Shown: positions 54,301 through 61,734 of the stretch, in pieces
Position numbering within the stretch: the stretch's first letter is position 1
How the letters are laid out: each line of letters starts with the position of its first letter
Assembly (NCBI GenBank): GCA_020073305.1
Contig: JAIQFK010000003.1
Location: 124,001-188,000 of the forward strand
Source: Terriglobia bacterium
Lineage (GTDB): Bacteria > Acidobacteriota > Terriglobia > Bryobacterales > Bryobacteraceae
DNA length: 64,000 nucleotides
Reading direction: 5' to 3'
The notes under the pieces: model-generated
Told to the model about the DNA's origin: nothing
Databases searched by the model: none
What the model saw: the letters and a program-made list of their open reading frames with translations, nothing else
Translations under genes and position numbers: made by a program

Positions 54301-54672
54301 ATTGCTGCCGGGGAACTCGAAGCGGGGCCGGATAAGCCCGTCCTGACCGTCGAGCGCAAATCGCGCATCGCGAAGCTGGCCATCGACAAGGAACTGAACA
54401 TCACCCTGAGCGATGAGCACGGTGCGCCGGTGGATCTCTCCGTGGTCCGCGTTGAGGTCTTCGATCCCGCGGGACACCTGGTCCGTTACTACAGCACAAA
54501 TGTGACCGTCCGGGACGGCCGGGCCTCATTGCCGATCCCCTTCGCGATCAGCGATGCGCGAGGCGACTGGAGCGTTCGGGCCCGCGACGTCATCAGCGGC
54601 TTGACCGCCCAGACGGTCATCACACCCGGCACGCCTGCGAGTACGAATCAACGAGCCGGGGCGAGTTTCTGA
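51388..54672 (+). CDS. GH42-like glycoside hydrolase (putative beta-galactosidase), secreted
   Basis: 1094 residues. After a short signal and about 430 residues of glycan-binding and GATase-like modules (LVELAERLSLDLTTVSIDPDW; LLPLNHGWNLL; QSGKGRVVALGYRNQ) comes a TIM barrel resembling GH42: EVIMPWYGPKSYQPWIPALDEQFRRIGITTL, CYLADESSLTFY, EYGSLEALNASWGT and QPYSGGSQDPMHYLF with the strand GASIFWHYTLLNPD. The C-terminal half contains a trimerisation/GATase-like domain. Which acidic residues are catalytic is uncertain. The fucosidase gene starts three bases after its stop. Confidence 0.8.
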   Translation: MQCKLAMAVAVCAVATAQDVGMGSRKGGGERFEAPYTLDIETPHVKWAKPLPGGPIHLLAVPTVGEGRTLVELAERLSLDLTTVSIDPDWDVNKWTMSFGKDYGARAEKGDLKLIYSYLEQELTSSKKFDAILLPLNHGWNLLTPASRDALKRRVNEGCGLVLIRPYAGELSPLTPVDLKVPESELEEPQQAGEAESSPWRRTGDHYITRAVPVETFPFGDVQNYIYRAAPGATVLIQTESGHPVLAVRQSGKGRVVALGYRNQGLSWQMPMSALGRFVDTSWEYFYSLMARAIIYAAGREPQSIPDFNAGGSVWRLRDHYNRVLESGRGRPPQWTKLEPGRYFLEQQLAGDWKITPIETGQPERIDDLEAEPNVIAEGAAVEVRWKAGRSARIELVDGFNRVIARAEGTGHIRLTAGRPLTHSGFVRATIGATVRQSPVQFVAASREWNDYEVIMPWYGPKSYQPWIPALDEQFRRIGITTLADPERNFKMMVSAHLPGFGIYWYRRDAYLKRKADYLKTGDKKYLTREVTLESPAFEAGLRAQLDKSLRPLAPLKPMACYLADESSLTFYADAFDVDWAPESLAGLRPWLREEYGSLEALNASWGTAFQDWESVVPMTTEEAQKHGNYAPWADHRAYMEAEFVRAFGKARDLVHEIDPGGRASISGTQIPTAHNGCNWYRIDQEIDYLQPYSGGSQDPMHYLFRPGLTITGFTGYGLVGDEAQREQWQRLFYGQSGASIFWHYTLLNPDLTLSAQGKALASAFGRLQSGIARVFMNSTVHEDGVAIHFSMPSIRGAWITDGKIKAGTGSSEGKSSANFAELQHRRGTWVKELEKDGVQFRFLATSQIESGMLDRYRVLILPYSIAITDKEVQEIERFMARGGIVYGDDQTGRMDGRCHWRKQPLWNEQTKGFVRSAPRDVGVKHDFGGPYLVTVRDFGQSQLTGVLPDKATSVRLADTKGVRYDLLRSGIAAGELEAGPDKPVLTVERKSRIAKLAIDKELNITLSDEHGAPVDLSVVRVEVFDPAGHLVRYYSTNVTVRDGRASLPIPFAISDARGDWSVRARDVISGLTAQTVITPGTPASTNQRAGASF

Positions 54673-54674
54673 CC

Positions 54675-56162
54675 ATGCAACGCCTTTCCAGGCGGGGCTT
54701 TCTTGCTGCGTCGGCGTCCTCACTATTGCCGCGGGCCGATTGCGCAGCCACGGCTCCCGCGCCTTACGGATCGCTCCCATCGCCGCGGCAGCTTCGCTGG
54801 CACGAACTGGAGCTGTACGCCTTTCTGCATTTCTCGATCAACACGTTTACGAATAAGGAATGGGGCTACGGGGATGAGGATCCGGCTCTCTTCAACCCCG
54901 CGGCGTTCGATGCCAGTGCCATCGTCGCGGCGTTAAAGGCCGGCGGCATGAAGGGCGTCATCTTGACCTGCAAGCATCATGACGGTTTCTGTCTCTGGCC
55001 CACGCGCACGACCGGGCACTCCGTCCGAAAAAGCGCATGGCGCAACGGGAAGGGAGACGTCGTACGGGACCTGTCCGACGCCGCCCGTCTGCAAGGATTG
55101 AAATTCGGCGTCTATCTCTCTCCGTGGGACCGCAACACGCCGCTTTATGGCACCCCCGAATATGTCGCGATGTACCGGGCGCAGTTGCGGGAACTTCTCA
55201 CCGGGTACGGTCCCATCTTCGAGGTGTGGCATGACGGCGCCAACGGCGGCGACGGATACTACGGCGGCGCACGCGAAACGCGCCTGATCGACAAGCGCGC
55301 GTACTACGGGTGGCCGCAGACGTGGGAGTTGGTCCGGTCTCTCGCGCCCGAGGCGGTCATCTTCAGTGACGTGGGCCCGGACGTCCGCTGGGTCGGAAAC
55401 GAATCCGGCATCGCTGGTGAAACCTGCTGGGCAACGTACGACCCGGTCGGCGAAGATGGCGGCATGGCGGCGCCGGGGTACACGCGCGCCAAAGAAGGCG
55501 AAACCGGCCACCGGCACGGCTCCCGATGGATGCCGGCGGAATGTGACGTCTCGATCCGCCCCGGCTGGTTCTGGCATCCGGCGGAAAACGCGCGCGTGAA
55601 GACGCCGGCCGAGCTCATGGACCTGTACTACAAGTCCACGGGGCGGGGCGCAAGTTTCCTGCTCAACGTCCCTCCAGACCGCCGGGGCCTCCTGCACGAA
55701 AACGATGTGGCCTCTTTGTGCCGCTTTGGAGATTTGCTGCGGGCGACGTTCTCCGACAATCTGGCTGCAGGAGCGGCCGCGCACACGACCACGGTGCGTG
55801 CGAACGACCCATCCTTCGGACCGCTAAACCTGATCGACGGCGACCATTCCACCTACTGGAGCACGGACGATTCAGTGACTAGAGCGGAAGTATCGCTCGA
55901 ACTGCCGCGCCCGGTCACTTTCAATGTGGTGCGCGTGCGGGAGCAGATCCGCCTGGGCCAGCGCGTCGAGGCATTTGCGCTGGATCGCTGGGAACAAGGC
56001 GCCTGGAAGAACTTTGCTCATGGGACAAGCATCGGCTCGTGCCGCCTGATCCGGCTCGACGAGGTGGTAACCACGACGAGAGTGCGGCTGAAGATCACTC
56101 AGTGCCCGGCATGCCCTGCGATATCTGAGCTGGGGCTCTACCAGCAGCCGGCGGCGAGTTGA
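54675..56162 (+). CDS. alpha-L-fucosidase (GH29) with C-terminal F5/8-type domain, Tat-exported
   Basis: 495 residues. Tat signal (LSRRGFLAASASSLL), then GH29 barrel: FLHFSINTFTNKEWGYGDEDPALFNPAAFDA, LTCKHHDGFCLWPTRTTGHS, LKFGVYLSPWDRN and the nucleophile in FEVWHDGANGG near residue 190, followed by YYKSTGRGASFLLNVPPDRRG. A beta-sandwich (SFGPLNLIDGDHSTYWSTDD) binds sugar at the C terminus. Cotranscribed with the preceding GH42-like gene, suggesting stepwise breakdown of a fucosylated galactan. Confidence 0.93.
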   Translation: MQRLSRRGFLAASASSLLPRADCAATAPAPYGSLPSPRQLRWHELELYAFLHFSINTFTNKEWGYGDEDPALFNPAAFDASAIVAALKAGGMKGVILTCKHHDGFCLWPTRTTGHSVRKSAWRNGKGDVVRDLSDAARLQGLKFGVYLSPWDRNTPLYGTPEYVAMYRAQLRELLTGYGPIFEVWHDGANGGDGYYGGARETRLIDKRAYYGWPQTWELVRSLAPEAVIFSDVGPDVRWVGNESGIAGETCWATYDPVGEDGGMAAPGYTRAKEGETGHRHGSRWMPAECDVSIRPGWFWHPAENARVKTPAELMDLYYKSTGRGASFLLNVPPDRRGLLHENDVASLCRFGDLLRATFSDNLAAGAAAHTTTVRANDPSFGPLNLIDGDHSTYWSTDDSVTRAEVSLELPRPVTFNVVRVREQIRLGQRVEAFALDRWEQGAWKNFAHGTSIGSCRLIRLDEVVTTTRVRLKITQCPACPAISELGLYQQPAAS

Positions 56163-56250
56163 TTCGCCCCCTCGCCACGTCTCCGCCGCCTTTCGGGTCC
56201 GTTCCGGACGTTCGCGATGCGCAGCATAGCCCGCGGCACATCGTGCCGGC

Positions 56251-56530
56251 TCAGTCGTCGCAGAGCGCTGTCACTGGGTCGAGCTTGGAGGCTCGCCGCG
56301 CGGGGATGTAGCTGGCCCGAGTGCGACCGTTCCCAGTAACGCCACCGCCATGCCGAGCGTCAACGGATCGTACGGCTTCAGTCCAAAGAGCATCGACCGC
56401 GCGGTAGCAGCAGCCGCGAGCGCCAGCACGGATCCTGCGGCAACCCCAAAGACGAGCAGCATTCCGCCCTCGTGCATGAGTGCCATGGTACTCCAGAAGA
56501 TCATCTTCTGGAATAAAAACCCCGTCGAGC
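56251..56530 (-). pseudogene. C-terminal fragment of an ADOP/MacB-like permease, frameshifted
   Basis: One frame reads MALMHEGGMLLVFGVAAGSV and LFGLKPYDPLTLGMAVALLG, the last helices of an ADOP permease; near 56315 a one-base shift leads to YIPARRASKLDPVTAL in another frame, the family's conserved end. No intact upstream part exists (the frame is lost beyond about 56530), so this is a decayed remnant. It lies on the strand of, and 640 bases beyond, the MacA/MacB-like genes, which lack a permease of their own. Confidence 0.72.
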
Positions 56531-56661
56531 ATTCGACGCGCGAAATGCGCGCGGCTCAGCGTGGAAACTCTTCGGCACATGATCTATGGGGCCAGGTTTC
56601 CGCGATGACTCCATTTAGGCCGGTTTGATGTACAATAACTCCCGAAAGGAACCTCCCCACA

Positions 56662-57207
56662 ATGCCCAAGAAAATCGACCCATTGAACAAAAAGCATATC
56701 GGCGCCGTCACGGCGAGCCTTTGCGTGAAGGATGTGAAAGCGGCGGCTGCGTTCTACCAGAAAGCTCTCGGTTTTGAGAAGCGCAGTATCATGAACGGAC
56801 CGGATCGCAAGCCCATCCACGCCGAACTGAGGCTCCGCGACACGGTGATCATGCTCGGGCCGGAGTTTCTCGATATGGGCTTCCGTAGCGCGAAGACCCT
56901 CGGCGCCTCGCCCATTGGCTTGTATTTGATGACGGAGAACGTGGACAAGGTGGTGGCGAAAGCCCTGAAACTGGGCGCCACGGCGCAAGGGCCGGTCGCG
57001 GATCAGTTCTGGGGCGACCGCTGCGGAAGAATCGTTGATCCGGAGGGCTATACGTGGACGATTGCCACGCACATCGCCGAGCCCACTCCGGCCGAAATGA
57101 AAAAGAAGATGGCGGAAGAGATGAAGAAGTGGAGCGCTCAGTCCGCCCAACCCAGCGCAGCCACGGCTCAGCCCAGCCAAACCACTGCCGCCACGAACGC
57201 TTCGTGA
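56662..57207 (+). CDS. VOC superfamily protein (PhnB/glyoxalase-like)
   Basis: 181 residues: a single VOC/PhnB-like module with TASLCVKDVKAAAAFYQKALGFEKRS at the start, PIGLYLMTENVDKVVAKALKLGAT in the middle and FWGDRCGRIVDPEGYTWTIATH as the ending, where a Glu-type metal ligand is expected. A low-complexity Ser/Ala/Gln/Thr tail follows. AAAGGAACC precedes the ATG. Substrate unknown; family members bind metals and small molecules. Confidence 0.9.
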   Translation: MPKKIDPLNKKHIGAVTASLCVKDVKAAAAFYQKALGFEKRSIMNGPDRKPIHAELRLRDTVIMLGPEFLDMGFRSAKTLGASPIGLYLMTENVDKVVAKALKLGATAQGPVADQFWGDRCGRIVDPEGYTWTIATHIAEPTPAEMKKKMAEEMKKWSAQSAQPSAATAQPSQTTAATNAS

Positions 57208-57219
57208 CGGTGGACCGCG

Positions 57220-57957
57220 TTACCTGACTTTTTCGTCTTTTTCCACTTTCCCGTCGCGGATGTGGATCACGCGGTGAGCGTGCAGCGCGATATCGTGCTC
57301 GTGGGTCACGAGCACGATCGTATTTCCCTGGGTGTGCAGGCGTTGGAACAACCCCATGATTTCGTTGCCGGTGGCGGTATCGAGGTTTCCCGTCGGCTCG
57401 TCCGCCAGCAGGATGGAAGGGTTGTTGACCAGAGCCCGGGCCACGGCCACGCGCTGCCGCTGGCCGCCGGAAAGCTCATTAGGCTTGTGATACATGCGCG
57501 GCGTCAGATCCACCTGCTCGATGGCGGCCTTGGCTTTGGCGAGCCGGACATCCGCCGGCATCCCGCTGTAGATCAGAGGCAGCTCGACATTGTGGAGCGA
57601 CGTGGCGCGCGGCAGCAGGTTGAAGGTCTGAAAAACGAAGCCGATTTCTTTGTTGCGGATGCGCGCCAGCTCATCGTCGTTCATCTCACTCACCAGACGC
57701 CCGTTGATGTAATACTGGCCCTTGGTTGGCGTGTCCAGGCACCCGATCAGGTTCATCAGGGTTGATTTCCCCGACCCGGAGGGGCCCATGATGGCCACGT
57801 ATTCTCCGCGATGGATCTCGACATCCACGCCCGATACCGCGTGGATCTCCTGATCGCCCATCACGTACGTCTTCCAGAGATCGTACGTGCGGATGACGAT
57901 GCCGTCTTTCTTTAGCTGATCGCCGCGTTCGACTAGTGCATCGACTGCCTGTGCCAT
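57220..57957 (-). CDS. ABC transporter ATP-binding protein, MacB/LolD type
   Basis: 245 residues: Walker [11 protein letters not shown] near residue 55, signature [15 protein letters not shown], Walker [17 protein letters not shown] and H-loop [11 protein letters not shown], with the [20 protein letters not shown] segment typical of LolD/MacB ATPases. It follows the adaptor gene by 18 bases. No permease gene follows; the only relative nearby is the frameshifted remnant at 56251. Confidence 0.92.
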   Translation of the reverse strand: MAQAVDALVERGDQLKKDGIVIRTYDLWKTYVMGDQEIHAVSGVDVEIHRGEYVAIMGPSGSGKSTLMNLIGCLDTPTKGQYYINGRLVSEMNDDELARIRNKEIGFVFQTFNLLPRATSLHNVELPLIYSGMPADVRLAKAKAAIEQVDLTPRMYHKPNELSGGQRQRVAVARALVNNPSILLADEPTGNLDTATGNEIMGLFQRLHTQGNTIVLVTHEHDIALHAHRVIHIRDGKVEKDEKVR

Positions 57958-57975
57958 CCCTGTTGTTCTTTCGCG

Positions 57976-59397
57976 CTACGTGTTCACTTTGACCGGAGCC
58001 TTGTTATCGACCTTGACCTGAGCCTCGTTGCGAATGGTGCGGATCACCTGGTAGCTGCCGGTGACGATCTCATCCCCTTCTTTGAGGCCGCTCGCCACTT
58101 CGATGTCCGTGGCTCCGGTGATTCCCGTTTCCACTTTGCGAAACGCCGCTTTGCCGCCGGCAATCACAAACACGCCTTGAATTTCTTCCTTGCGCGCCTT
58201 CTCCGCGGCCGGATCAAGCTTCACGGGTTGCGGATCTGCGCCATTTTTGGGTTTGGTATCAAGATCCCCCTTCTGCCGGATGGTGAGCGCTTGAATCGGG
58301 ATGGTCAGCGTGTGCTGGCGCGTGGCCGTCGTGATTTTGGCCGTGCAGGAAAGGCCGGGCCGAATATCGTCGGGTGGATTATCGAGTCCGACCACCACTT
58401 TGAAATCCTTGGCCTCCTGGCTTGAGGTGGTGGTCTGCGAAGCCGCCAGGCCCGTCGAACGCACGATCGCTGTATTGCCGATTTCGATTACGTGTCCCTT
58501 GAACGTCTTGTTGGGAATGGCATCGATAGTGACGTCGGCCGTCTGGTCCATCTTCACGCTGACGATGTCGGTCTCATCCACTTTCACCTCGGCGGTGATC
58601 AGCGACATGTCCGCGATGGTCATGATGGTGGTACCGGGCAGGTTCGGAAGGCCGGGGATTACGGTTTCTCCGACGCGCACGGGAAGATTGGTGACCACTC
58701 CGTCGAGCGGCGCAAACGAGTTGAATTTGTGCAAGACGTCCGAGGCGCGCGTCACCATCGCCCGCGATTGGGCGATGCGCTTCTGTGAGGAGTACAACAT
58801 GGAGTTGGCTTGCTCGCGCTGCGCCCTGGCTTGTGTCAGACGCGCCTGGGCTTCGTTCAATGACGCCTTGGCGCTATCATTTGCCGCCTTCCGCTGATCG
58901 TAATCCTGCTTGGGAATCAGCTTGGCACTGTACAGCTCTTCGCCGCGCTTGAAATCGAGCGTGGCCTTTTCCAGGTCCGCTTTCGCACGATCCACGCCGG
59001 CCTGCATGGTGAGCAGATTGTCGTCCGAGGCTTTGAGGCCGGCTTCCGAGGCAGCGGCGTCGGCTTCCGAGGAACTCAGAGAGGCGCGCTGCGCGTTCAC
59101 ATCCGCTTCCGGTTGCGTACTCTCGATCTTCGCCAGCAACTGCCCTTTGCGGACGTGCTGGCCCTCTTTGACGGGGATCTCGGTCAGCTCGCCGGTGGCA
59201 TTGGCGCCGATATTGATGTACTTACGAGGCTTGATCTCACCCGACGCGGTGACGAGGCTGGTCAGGTCTTGCCGCGTGACTCGTCCGGTCTGGACCGTGA
59301 CGATGCCGCGGTGACTGTAACGCACTCCAGCGAAGATGGCGATCGAGCCCCCTACCAACACAACTAGGGCGATAAGGACTTTCCATTTGCGCTTCAC
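57976..59397 (-). CDS. efflux transporter periplasmic adaptor (MacA-like)
   Basis: 473 residues: signal anchor (VLIALVVLVGGSIAIFAGV), then a membrane-fusion-protein layout with lipoyl half-motif GQHVRKGQLLAKIES, a long alpha-hairpin rich in Ala/Gln/Lys (residues about 110-230), the second lipoyl half with FAPLDGVVTNLPVRVGETVIPG, and beta-barrel and proximal domains. Couples an inner-membrane ABC exporter to the outer membrane. Directly upstream of its ATPase. Confidence 0.92.
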   Translation of the reverse strand: MKRKWKVLIALVVLVGGSIAIFAGVRYSHRGIVTVQTGRVTRQDLTSLVTASGEIKPRKYINIGANATGELTEIPVKEGQHVRKGQLLAKIESTQPEADVNAQRASLSSSEADAAASEAGLKASDDNLLTMQAGVDRAKADLEKATLDFKRGEELYSAKLIPKQDYDQRKAANDSAKASLNEAQARLTQARAQREQANSMLYSSQKRIAQSRAMVTRASDVLHKFNSFAPLDGVVTNLPVRVGETVIPGLPNLPGTTIMTIADMSLITAEVKVDETDIVSVKMDQTADVTIDAIPNKTFKGHVIEIGNTAIVRSTGLAASQTTTSSQEAKDFKVVVGLDNPPDDIRPGLSCTAKITTATRQHTLTIPIQALTIRQKGDLDTKPKNGADPQPVKLDPAAEKARKEEIQGVFVIAGGKAAFRKVETGITGATDIEVASGLKEGDEIVTGSYQVIRTIRNEAQVKVDNKAPVKVNT

Positions 59398-59530
59398 TTT
59401 GAGGCAGCTCCCGCTAGATTAGACGCTATTCCCGGGGCAAATGTTCTCGAAATATCATCCTAGCACGCCGAGGGTGGCCTCTTGCCGCCAACCACCCGCG
59501 TGATTATGACAGATCGGTTGCGGAAGGCGG

Positions 59531-59809
59531 CTATTTCCGGGTCAACCAGATCACGCTCTGTGGCGCTGTATTCTCACAAGCCATCGAATCGGTTACGCCG
59601 GAGGCGATTTGCGCGCACGCGTTTTCCGTGGCCGTGCGCAACGCCTGTGCCTCCGTGGACGCGCCGGCGGTACGGCAGGCCGTTCGGCCATTGAAAAAGA
59701 TACACACTTCGCAGCGGTAGCGGTTCGTACCCATGGTCGTAAAGACCAGTACCGCCAGTACCACTATCGCGAACGCCACTCCTAGGAGGACTACGGTCTT
59801 CTTCTTCAC
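59531..59809 (-). CDS. small single-pass membrane protein of unknown function
   Basis: 92 residues: a basic start and one helix (KKKTVVLLGVAFAIVVLAVLVFTTM) then a periplasmic tail with several cysteines (CEVCIFF, TACRTAG, NACAQI, MACEN), probably disulfide-bonded. Starts with GTG four bases after the accA stop on the same strand and therefore belongs to the dnaE-accA unit. Function unknown. Confidence 0.55.
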   Translation of the reverse strand: MKKKTVVLLGVAFAIVVLAVLVFTTMGTNRYRCEVCIFFNGRTACRTAGASTEAQALRTATENACAQIASGVTDSMACENTAPQSVIWLTRK

Positions 59810-59812
59810 ACC

Positions 59813-60694
59813 CTAATCGCCCGCGCCCATCGGCTGGCCGGCGTGAACCGGGGTCGCGAAGAAGTTGCCCATTCGCCGGTATTTCATGTAGCGCTGCTGG
59901 ACCAAGTCGTTCGGTGACAGCCGCCCCAACTCTTCAAGCGCCTCATGGAGCTTTTTGCCCACCAGTGCCGCGGCAGCCGCCGGGTCTTCCTGGGCTCCGC
60001 CGGCGGGCTCGGGAATAATGCCGTCGATCAACCCGAAGTTCAACAGGTCCTCGGCGGTCAGACGCAGCGCCGCCGCCGCCAGCTCGGCCTTGGCTGAATC
60101 GCGCCAGATAATCGCTGCGCAGCTTTCCGGAGAGATCACGCTGTAGACCGCGTTCTCCTGCATGAACACCTGGTTACCCACGCCCAAGGCCAGCGCCCCC
60201 CCGGAGCCGCCTTCACCGATGACTAGCGTGATCACCGGCGTCCGAAGCCGCGCCATTTCCCGCAGGTTTCGGGCGATGGCTTCCGCCTGGCCCCGCTCTT
60301 CGGCATCGATTCCGGGGTAGGCGCCAGGTGTGTCCAGGAAAGTGACGATGGGCCGCCCAAACTTGGCGGCGATTTGCATCACGCGGATGGCTTTCCGGTA
60401 GCCTTCGGGCTTGGGCATCCCGAAGTTCCGGTGCAGTTTCTGCTTGGTGTCCCGGCCCTTCTGCTCGCCCACCACCATCACCGGCTGGCCTTCAAAAAGG
60501 GCCATGCCGCAGACGATGGCCGGGTCGTCCGCGAACGACCGGTCGCCATGGATCTCGTGGAAATCGGTGAACAGCCGCTCGATGTAGTCCAGTGTGTGCG
60601 GCCGTTTGGCATGCCGGGCCAGCAATACGCGTTGCCAGGCGACGCTCGACTGCCCCGCCGCGTGCCTCAGATCCGTTGCCGGTTCGGCGTCCAT
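59813..60694 (-). CDS. accA: acetyl-CoA carboxylase carboxyltransferase subunit alpha
   Basis: 293 residues, forms malonyl-CoA with AccD in fatty-acid synthesis. Conserved parts: RPHTLDYIERLFTDFHEIHGDRSFADDPAIV, VGEQKGRDTKQKLHRNFGMPKPEGYRKA, DTPGAYPGIDAEERGQAEAIARNL and EGGSGGALALGVGNQVFMQENAVYSVISPE. Slightly shorter than the roughly 320 residues of E. coli AccA because the N-terminal helix is reduced. It follows the nucleoside hydrolase gene by about 44 bases, downstream of dnaE. Confidence 0.96.
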   Translation of the reverse strand: MDAEPATDLRHAAGQSSVAWQRVLLARHAKRPHTLDYIERLFTDFHEIHGDRSFADDPAIVCGMALFEGQPVMVVGEQKGRDTKQKLHRNFGMPKPEGYRKAIRVMQIAAKFGRPIVTFLDTPGAYPGIDAEERGQAEAIARNLREMARLRTPVITLVIGEGGSGGALALGVGNQVFMQENAVYSVISPESCAAIIWRDSAKAELAAAALRLTAEDLLNFGLIDGIIPEPAGGAQEDPAAAAALVGKKLHEALEELGRLSPNDLVQQRYMKYRRMGNFFATPVHAGQPMGAGD

Positions 60695-60738
60695 CAGCCC
60701 TCGATTCTACCGCAACGGGAGATTCAGCACCCGAGCGC

Positions 60739-61734
60739 TCACTTGCCCGCGAGTGCCGACAGAAACGTTTTCCGGAACACCGCCGGGTCCGCATCGAGCG
60801 CCACCCCAGCATTCGCCGCCCCATTGACTTCGGCGGTCCGCCCGTCCTGGGGCGCGTTTTGTTCGACATCGATCGCCAGCGGAGTCATCGGCGCGACCGA
60901 CGGTTCGACCAGCGTTACCGCGGCCAGCGGGTCCCAGGCGTAGGACGCCCCTTGTTCGATCAAAACGCGCTCGCGGTCCAGAATGCCGGTTACAAATCGG
61001 CCCAGCCGCGTGCGCGCGGCCGATTTCAGCTCGCGGAGAAATTGAGCGTTGATGGGTACCCTTTGGGTTGCATCGAGCGGTACTAGCCGCAGGCGCGCAC
61101 CTGAGGCAAACACCAACTTAGCCGCCCACGGATCCACGAACAGATTCCATTCGGCCGTCCGGTTGTCGGTTTTGAAGTCGCCGTCACCGAGATTCCCCGG
61201 CACGCGGATCGCGCCGCCCATGATGACCATCTCGACGCCGCCCAGTATCTGCGGCGCTCGCTCGAGAGCTTCCCCGAAATTCGTCAGCGGCCCAAGCGCC
61301 AGGATACGCACTGGCCGGCTGTGATCGAGCAATCTGGCCGCCAGGTAGTCCGCGGCTGGCTGGGTTTGGGGGGCGTGATGCGCCGGGGGGATCTTGAGAT
61401 CGCGCAGCAAGGTATCGGAAATCTCGCGCCATGCATCCGGAAATGCGCGTTGACCGCGCATCGGAGTATCGCGGCCGATATATACCGGAACTTCACCGTG
61501 CCCGCCCAACTCGAGCAGCCGCAAAACGTTCGATGCACCCGCGCGGACGTGAGCCAGGCCGTTATCCACTGCAATGGCTTCAATCCGCACATCGGGCCGG
61601 GAAAGCAGGAACGCGATGGCCATCAAATCGTCACTGCCACAATCGGTGTCGATGATGAGAGGAAGGGATGGCTGGGCCGCCAGAAGGCTGCAAAGGAGCA
61701 GCAGCCCGGGTACAGCGGCGAAAGCGGCCCTCAA
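60739..61734 (-). CDS. inosine-uridine-type nucleoside hydrolase, secreted
   Basis: About 331 residues. DTDCGSDDLMAIAFLLS near residue 30 is the calcium-binding DTDxGxDD motif of the family; ALGPLTNFGEALERAP, VIMGGAIRVPGNLGDGDFKTDNRTAEWNLFVDPWAA and a C-terminal YAWDPLAA complete the calcium and ribose sites. The TTG at 61734 is favoured: it overlaps the dnaE stop (TTGA) with GAGGTG eight bases before, and the signal peptide (AAFAAVPGLLLLCSLLAA) then leads. Cleaves nucleosides to ribose and base in the periplasm. Confidence 0.9.
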   Translation of the reverse strand: MRAAFAAVPGLLLLCSLLAAQPSLPLIIDTDCGSDDLMAIAFLLSRPDVRIEAIAVDNGLAHVRAGASNVLRLLELGGHGEVPVYIGRDTPMRGQRAFPDAWREISDTLLRDLKIPPAHHAPQTQPAADYLAARLLDHSRPVRILALGPLTNFGEALERAPQILGGVEMVIMGGAIRVPGNLGDGDFKTDNRTAEWNLFVDPWAAKLVFASGARLRLVPLDATQRVPINAQFLRELKSAARTRLGRFVTGILDRERVLIEQGASYAWDPLAAVTLVEPSVAPMTPLAIDVEQNAPQDGRTAEVNGAANAGVALDADPAVFRKTFLSALAGK

